From NCBI GenBank assembly GCA_014218235.1, contig JACBKR010001264.1, positions 1,550,001 through 1,614,000 of the forward strand: DNA of 64,000 nucleotides, in the 5' to 3' direction. Position numbers and translations under genes: made by a program. The DNA is from Colocasia esculenta. Lineage: Eukaryota > Streptophyta > Magnoliopsida > Alismatales > Araceae. This document shows positions 58,464-64,000 of the stretch, in pieces; the first letter of the stretch is position 1, and every line of letters starts with the position of its first letter. The notes under the pieces were generated by a model, which did no database searches, had not been told where the DNA came from, and saw only the letters and a list, made by a program, of their open reading frames with translations.

Positions 58464-59926
58464 CTAACTGCCTAGCAAACCGCTCGAAAATGAACGAGTG
58501 AGTGTCACCCGTATCAAATAAAACCTGAGCGTGCACACCCATGAAAAGAACCGTACCTTCCGTGACGTGCTCCGCTTGCTCAGCATCCTCTCGTGCTAAG
58601 GCAAACACTCGAGCTTGGGCTCGATGCCTTCCTAGTCTTCCTGTAGCTGGCGTTGCTACTGCTGCTGCTGGGGTTGGCGCTCCACGCTGGACTCCCTGCT
58701 GAAGTCTAAGGCAAACCCGAATCTGATGCTCGCTGCTCCCGCACTTGAGGCACTTTCTCGCCAACTTCCAGCACTCGATACCACCATCTGCCCTTCCACA
58801 ATGAGGACACTCTTTCCTGCCGCTGGGAGATCTCTGGGTAACAGCCTGCCGACTGCTAGCTGCCACAGGATGCTGCGATGACTGGTATGCCGCCTTCTTC
58901 CTATCTTGCCGTTGGAAAGGAGGTGCAGATCTCTTCTGCGATGCCTTCTTCTCCTCAAGGTACTGCTCCATCTCTCCCTCCTGCCTACATGTAGCGCTAA
59001 GGGCCTCATCCAAGGTGCGATGATCAAATGCCACCAGCCTCGTCCTTAGTGATGGCTTAAGGCCCATCACAAACTTCTTTACCTTCCTGTGCTTATCAAC
59101 CACAATGTGAGGTGCATACTTTGATAATTTGGAAAACCGGGCCTAGTACTCGAGTACGGTCATGGAGCCCTAAGTCAACATGAGGAACTCCTGCTCCATC
59201 TTGTCTTGGATATGCTCTGGGACGAACTTGGCCCGAAAGAGTCTCACAAACTTGTGCTAAGCAACCTCGACAGCACCGTCCTCAAATCGGGTACACAGTA
59301 ACGAGGTCCACCACACATCGGCCCTCTCCTACAAAACATTCTCCATAAGGACCAATCTAGACAATATAACTTGAAGAAAAAATAAATACATATGCAACTA
59401 ACACATACCTGTAGCATATAGGTGGCCAAGCTGACCTTGTCATCCTTAGCACACCTAATCGCTCGAAAGATCTTCTTGATCTCCCTCATCCAGCTCTCTA
59501 CTAGCAGTGGATCACTCTCCCCCTTAAAAGAGGGTGGAGCCATCCTCTTGAATCGCTCCATGATGGAAGGACCACCATGGTCATGCCCCTAGAGAACTAG
59601 AGCTGGAGCCTGAGCCTGCTACAACAAACAACATAAATAACACATATGCAATATAGCATCATAACAATTATATAATTAAATAGAATAAACTACTCTATCT
59701 AATCATTTCTAACCTGAGCCTCCAGCTAAGCCTGGAGTGCAGCCTGGGTATGGGCCTGAGTCTGCATGGCCTGCACCAGACCTTGCATGAATACTCCATA
59801 GTCTACTGGTGGTGGTGGAGGAAGTACAGTTAAGTCCCTGTGGTGCTGGGGGTTGCTGCTCACCCCTCTCCTCTCTCCTCTGCTCATCCTCACGAGTAGG
59901 AACACCACGCCTACCACGAGAAGCCA
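58464..59926 (-). pseudogene. gag: O1 gag and start of protease, with two introns
   Basis: Minus strand. Start ATG 59926 (MASRGRRGVPTRED). Coding pieces 59926-59714, 59618-59409 and 59328-58464; the gaps 59713-59619 (95 bp) and 59408-59329 (80 bp) begin GT, end AG, are AT-rich and are phase 0. Joining them keeps the family pattern around the second junction (KVSLATYMLQ before, ERADVWWTSL after). Then follow the gag domain, a CCxxC-type knuckle (CLKCGSSEHQIRVC) and the protease start with VLFDTGDTHSF, ending at the I4 junction. Stops: two TAG flank the first intron and three TAG lie in the third piece (before HKFVRLF, GSMTVLEY and ARFSKLSKY), all one C-to-T from CAG. A one-base shift lies in the first piece near 59840. 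A CAG acceptor just before the ATG suggests a leader intron as well. Confidence 0.8.
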
Positions 59927-60099
59927 TTGCCTGCAAGACAATTTAATCACATTTACAATTAAGTTAATTAATTCCTAACCACTTTCTTATCTATCTTTCA
60001 TTCATTATTAATCATTTCCTACACATGTGAACAATTCTATAAAGACTTAGCATATTATGAAGATGATAGCATATATTCATGTACAATCTCAACCTCTTT

Positions 60100-60110
60100 C
60101 TCTCATACCA
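60100..60110 (-). promoter_or_regulatory. O1 primer-binding site (initiator tRNA-Met, one mismatch)
   Basis: Minus strand TGGTATGAGAG against the expected TGGTATCAGAG, five bases inside the 5' LTR start at 60116. Confidence 0.8.
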
Positions 60111-60115
60111 ATCTC

Positions 60116-62931
60116 TGTAACGACCCTCCTTATACCGGTACGATTATACCAATCCACATCGGTATAATGAACGCCGTCACAGTGGGACATTGACCCAACG
60201 ATTACAATAAGCTGAGATGTACACAAATATTGACATAGAACATCGGAAATAAAAAGAACTAAATATCATTCTTATTCCATCATCATCATTAAATATCCAC
60301 AGTCTGAATATCATTTAAAGAAAAAGCTAAAGTCCACATAATTACAATTCTAATTCAAATTACATTGTTCAGATGAGATACATTACATATTCATTACATA
60401 CTTATGAAAAAGGAAAATACAATGCAGAGGTCTCCCCAACTAGCTACTCCTCTCACTCGGAGTCACTCCTAATAGTCTCCTCCAAAGAAGTGGAGTCACC
60501 TGCCACACCTGTACGCCGAAGCAAGTATGAGTCTACATAGACTCAGAAAGCAATCCACATACCTTATCCTTACATACATCATACGCACATGCTAACACTC
60601 AATAAAAGTATTTAACACATGTAGCATGGTTCATACAATTTAAACTACTAAGCATGGAACTTATAGCATTAGAGACACATTACACATGCTTTATTTTACT
60701 TACAACAATTAAATATAGAACCTATAACATGCTTTCTACACAATTTAATTAACATGCTTAAGCAATTTAAAACCCATTCAAATCATATTACGATGTACAC
60801 AACCTAAACATAGAACTACACGTAATGTAAGCATCACACCTAGCATGGATTCTATTTTAACTCTCATGAATTTACTACTATTATACACACCATTTACTTG
60901 TTGTTTTAACATAAATTAAACATAATTAGAATGTTTTACATTTGTTCACATGCTAACACATTCACATACTCGTTTACACTTTGCACATTTGACAATTCAC
61001 TTACACTTATTCACATTTTCACATTTAAATGTCATGACACATAGTCCAAACCACCACTAGAAGGACACATATAACACATACAGTTATCCATCACCTAGGC
61101 AATGTAGTAATAGATCTTGGTTAACTGCGCAAAATCGGGAGAAGGACTCTCCACCCTAACCAGTGGTACTTGTCCATCTCCAGAATTTCATCCTATTTGC
61201 CCTTAGGATATTACTCACATTGAACTTTTCCATATGGACATTACTACGGTACAGTTCCACAGCCCTCTATGGTAGCAGTGTCACACATGGCACAGTTTAC
61301 ACACTTTTCATATTATTCTCATTGTTCATAATGTTCACATGCACTAAATTGCACCATTTCACTCACTTGTACACAATTACATAGTTTTCAGTTTATCTAA
61401 TAATATGCTACTATTCACAGTGTTAACAAGTCATAAACTTAATCCTAACCATGCTTCAATTTACTGAATTATAACATTCACATTAAGCATGCTTAACATG
61501 GTTATTTTTCTATATTAAATCTAAAATAGTAGATACTGTTATCCAATCAGTATGAAATTTTTACCACCGATTACTCACAGATTAATCATCACACATACAA
61601 ATTTTCAGATTTTTTCGAAACATATACAATTTATAGTAATTAAGATGAGCATTCTACAGATTTACTAGGAAACCTAATTAACATGGTTTACAGTATTACA
61701 AGTGTATTTAGCAGTTTAGAACATGTATTTAACAGTCCTACATTCACATACGATTTCTGATATATTCACATGCAACCCTACATCTTATTTGTAATTAAAA
61801 CAGGTAATTCATGCTTACTGTTCTATTTCCAAAAATTCTAATAATTCACACAGTAAACAGAAATTCGTCCAATTTTCATGATGTGACCTAATATATGTAT
61901 ATGACTCACATAAATTTTCTGAAGCTTTAGTTTAACATGGATCTTTGTACACAGAAATTAATAAGGTCAAATCATGCATAATATTTTATTTCAGGAATTT
62001 TAATAATTAGTACAGTGTATGAAAATTCAATATAATCACATGGCATGTTCCACTGGACATACTTGACCATATAAATTTCTATAGCATATACTCATGTTCA
62101 GAAATTTGGGGAATATGCCACAGGGATTAGACATGCATTCAGTCAAAACCTGATGAACTTGGCGGCACAGGCACTGCCGCCAACATGAATCAACGGTGCA
62201 AAAGCTGGCCACCAACCATGGATCTTAACGGCATCAGATGCTGCCGTTAAGTTCCTGTCTGTGCAAACACAGACAGAACGCAGAAACAATGGTGAATGGA
62301 GGTTCTAGGACACGAGATAAAACCCATAAAATTCCTAGGACCTAGCTGACATGTGTAGGGACAGTGTATAAGGGTTATTGCCTCTTAAAAATTGCTAGAT
62401 GCGAATGATTTTCCGGTGAAGCTCTCCTCAGACAAGCCAAGAAGTCCTCCAATCTCCCCTCGATCCGGCTTCTGTGTTGATGGATGAAGGACGCCGGAGT
62501 CGGGGAAGCCTTCCTCGATGTTCAAAGAGTCTCCCGATCGATGAAGATCGCCAGGAAACGCACCAAGTCGCCCGATCCAAAGCCTCAAAGTCCAGGGTTC
62601 GCACTAGTTTCTTGGGTTTTTGACCAAAGAGCCAAAAGGATCTAACTGCGCCCTAATCAGGGTATTTTATAAGGCAGAAGGTTTAGGGATGCGTTTAGGT
62701 AGGAACCCGACTGATGGACGACAGTTTCCAAAACTGGGGCGAAGAAATCGCGAGCTTTTCCGGATCTGAAGCCGCAACAAATCTGGGATACAGACGTCCA
62801 CATTGGCTACCGCCAACTGGGAGTTGACGTCCATCGATCTAGATGCTGACATCCCCATGTATGTCCATGCATGTTGACGCCAACTGGTCTTTCAGCCAGA
62901 ACACAGAAATGACCAAAACATACATATATTA
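60116..62931 (-). repeat. O1 5' LTR, cut by E6
   Basis: Aligns with 2114-4836 and the start of 14162-14492. The last 225 bp or so would lie beyond E6, outside the window. It has perfect palindromes 62159-62183 (TTGGCGGCA/TGCCGCCAA, loop CAGGCAC) and 62225-62250 (TTAACGGCA/TGCCGTTAA, loop TCAGATGC). Confidence 0.92.
62663..62671 (-). promoter_or_regulatory. O1 5' LTR TATA box
   Basis: Minus strand TATAAAATA in CTTATAAAATACCC; the 3' LTR keeps it as CTATAAAATACCC. Likely promoter of the O1 transcript. Confidence 0.6.
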
Positions 62932-64000
62932 TGTCACGTCTCGAGAATTACGCAGCGGATATTATTAATTAATTCGAGTCGATAATTCGAGACGTGAACA
63001 GTCGGCAAATAAGCCTCTAGCTAGCACGCACTAAATGTGTATCAACACAACATCATAATAGGGCCCAAATGTGAACTCAATTATAAATTGTATTCAAATC
63101 TCATATTTGTCTCAGATAAACTAATACAGGACTAAGACTCAATAAAAGCAAAAGTACATACTACCTCACTTCCTACTACATTGTTCTAACACTCAAATTA
63201 AACTAACTATAGATAGACTCATGTTTGGAACGCTCTTCACTCGGACGCATTCCCATCCTCGACTTGCTCTTCCTCTTGCATTTCATGGTCACCTATATTG
63301 GGTAAAAGTAGGGAATGAGCAAACTAGCCCAGTAGGATTTATATCTCAATGTGCGGGCAATGATATAAGTGATTAACATTTTAGAACTAGGCAAGTACGA
63401 TGAATGATATGCAAGTACGAATAAAACACGTTAAAACATGATATATAAAACAAGCTAGAGAGAGAGATCATGATAGAACAAGATTGATGAACAAGATGAC
63501 AAGAGAGAACTAGAAATAGATCACTTTGTACAAGCACGCAAGATCTCATGTAAATTGCAATAAATGCAGGATGGCCATATCACGCAAGCAAGCACGCACG
63601 AGCACGATCAAGTAACACTAATCAGGCACATAGACACTAATGTACACCGAGAAAAGATCCATCAAGAATGTACACTAGGTCACGTGTATGTGGTATTGTA
63701 TCTATCATTCAACACGCACGCACGATTTCCCAGTGCAGATGCAACGCCAGTAATCATTATACCCCATGGTTAACAGTATATCTATGACTCGCCGTCATTG
63801 GGGCTAGATTGGAGCCCTTGGACACACGCCGTGCCCTGTCAGCATCTCACTTAAATTTTTAAATGTAGATACCCACAGTCATTTATAATGGCCAATGAGA
63901 GTTTCAATAGGTAAGCATGTGTAATGTCATGTTCATGATGATGAGGAGAACAAGTAATAAGTAATGGAACATGATTTCACGAGTACAATGGTAAAGAGAT
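62932..64000. repeat. E6: start of another LTR retrotransposon, cut by the window edge
   Basis: The O1 LTR similarity stops at 62931 and TGTCACGTCTCGAG begins at 62932, a typical TG start. Close inside lies an inverted repeat: CACGTCTCGAGAATTA (62935-62950) against TAATTCGAGACGTG (62983-62996). The rest is AT-rich with no coding sense (a 69-codon open frame at 63564-63773 has no domain). The end and orientation are not visible. The putative left target site is TATTA (62927-62931). Confidence 0.65.

Larger units (their letters stand above)
2114..62931 (-). mobile_element. O1: outermost Ty3/gypsy chromovirus, heavily nested (right end outside window)
   Basis: Oldest element of the block, coding on the minus strand. 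Its 3' LTR begins with TGTAACGACTC at 2114 and ends TTACA at 14492 (interrupted by I1). Its 5' LTR begins at 60116 and is itself cut at 62931 by E6. Coding pieces, in protein order, are gag (59926 down to 58464), protease/RT/RNase H (46195 down to 44054) and integrase plus chromodomain (15663 down to 14538). The gaps are exactly the inserts I4 and E2. The primer site next to the 5' LTR is an initiator-Met type with one mismatch, and a polypurine tract abuts the 3' LTR. Chromodomain and domain order place it in the chromoviruses, probably Tekay/Del-like. LTR length without the insert is 3049 bp. Confidence 0.9.

Noticed and set aside
1..64000. Search for host genes, tRNA, rRNA, snoRNA or miRNA precursors
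   Set aside because: Every sizeable coding frame belongs to a transposon or to the antisense genes within E2. No cloverleaf or rRNA motifs were recognised by eye; a tRNA/Rfam scan would be needed to exclude small RNAs.

Overview
The window is a block of plant transposable elements; I see no intact host gene, tRNA or rRNA. The plant signature is clear: several Ty3/gypsy LTR retrotransposons with chromodomain integrases and initiator-tRNA-Met primer sites, one very large Tat/Ogre-type element with two RNase H domains, and the 3' part of a CACTA transposon. The species cannot be named from this alone; it is most likely a flowering plant with a large, repeat-rich genome.

Layout. Positions 1-1684 are the 3' part of a CACTA element. 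From 2114 to beyond the right edge lies one old minus-strand chromovirus, called O1 here (3' LTR starting at 2114, 5' LTR starting at 60116), which has been the target of repeated insertions. I1 (4837-14161, minus-strand chromovirus) sits in the O1 3' LTR. E2 (15664-44053, plus-strand Tat/Ogre-type element of about 19.8 kb once its own insert is removed) sits in the O1 integrase gene. I3 (27996-36572, minus-strand chromovirus) sits inside E2. I4 (46196-58463, minus-strand chromovirus related to I1) sits in the O1 protease gene. I5 (46709-49546), a solo LTR related to the O1 LTR, sits inside the left LTR of I4. A further LTR, E6 (62932 to the edge), sits in the O1 5' LTR. I1, I3, I4 and I5 each have exact 5-bp target-site duplications (GCGTC, GCGCC, CTAAC, TGAAA); E2 has one mismatch (GCTGG/CCTGG). 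Taking the inserts out lets the O1 protein sequence run on across each insertion site.

What the genes do. Every coding region is retrotransposon gag/protease/reverse transcriptase/RNase H/integrase or transposase, plus two accessory genes carried antisense in the 3' part of E2: a seven-exon plant-mobile-domain (PMD) gene (39385 down to about 27877) and a two-exon gene resembling DUF7745/PMD-type proteins (41252-39794). Nearly all copies are dead. The reading frames are often intact over kilobases but carry in-frame stops, most of them explained by one C-to-T or G-to-A change, as expected for methylated, silenced DNA.

Most unusual points. (1) Arrays of interrupted palindromes with fixed geometry, 9-nt arms and a loop of constant length but variable sequence, occur in the LTRs of every well-sampled LTR family here and in the CACTA subterminal region. 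There are two classes: CGCGAC-core arms with 10-nt loops (I1, E2), and ACGGC/ACGTC-core arms mostly with 7-8-nt loops (O1, I3, I4, I5, CACTA). (2) The antisense, intron-bearing accessory genes of E2. (3) Two small phase-0 GT-AG introns inside the gag gene of O1.
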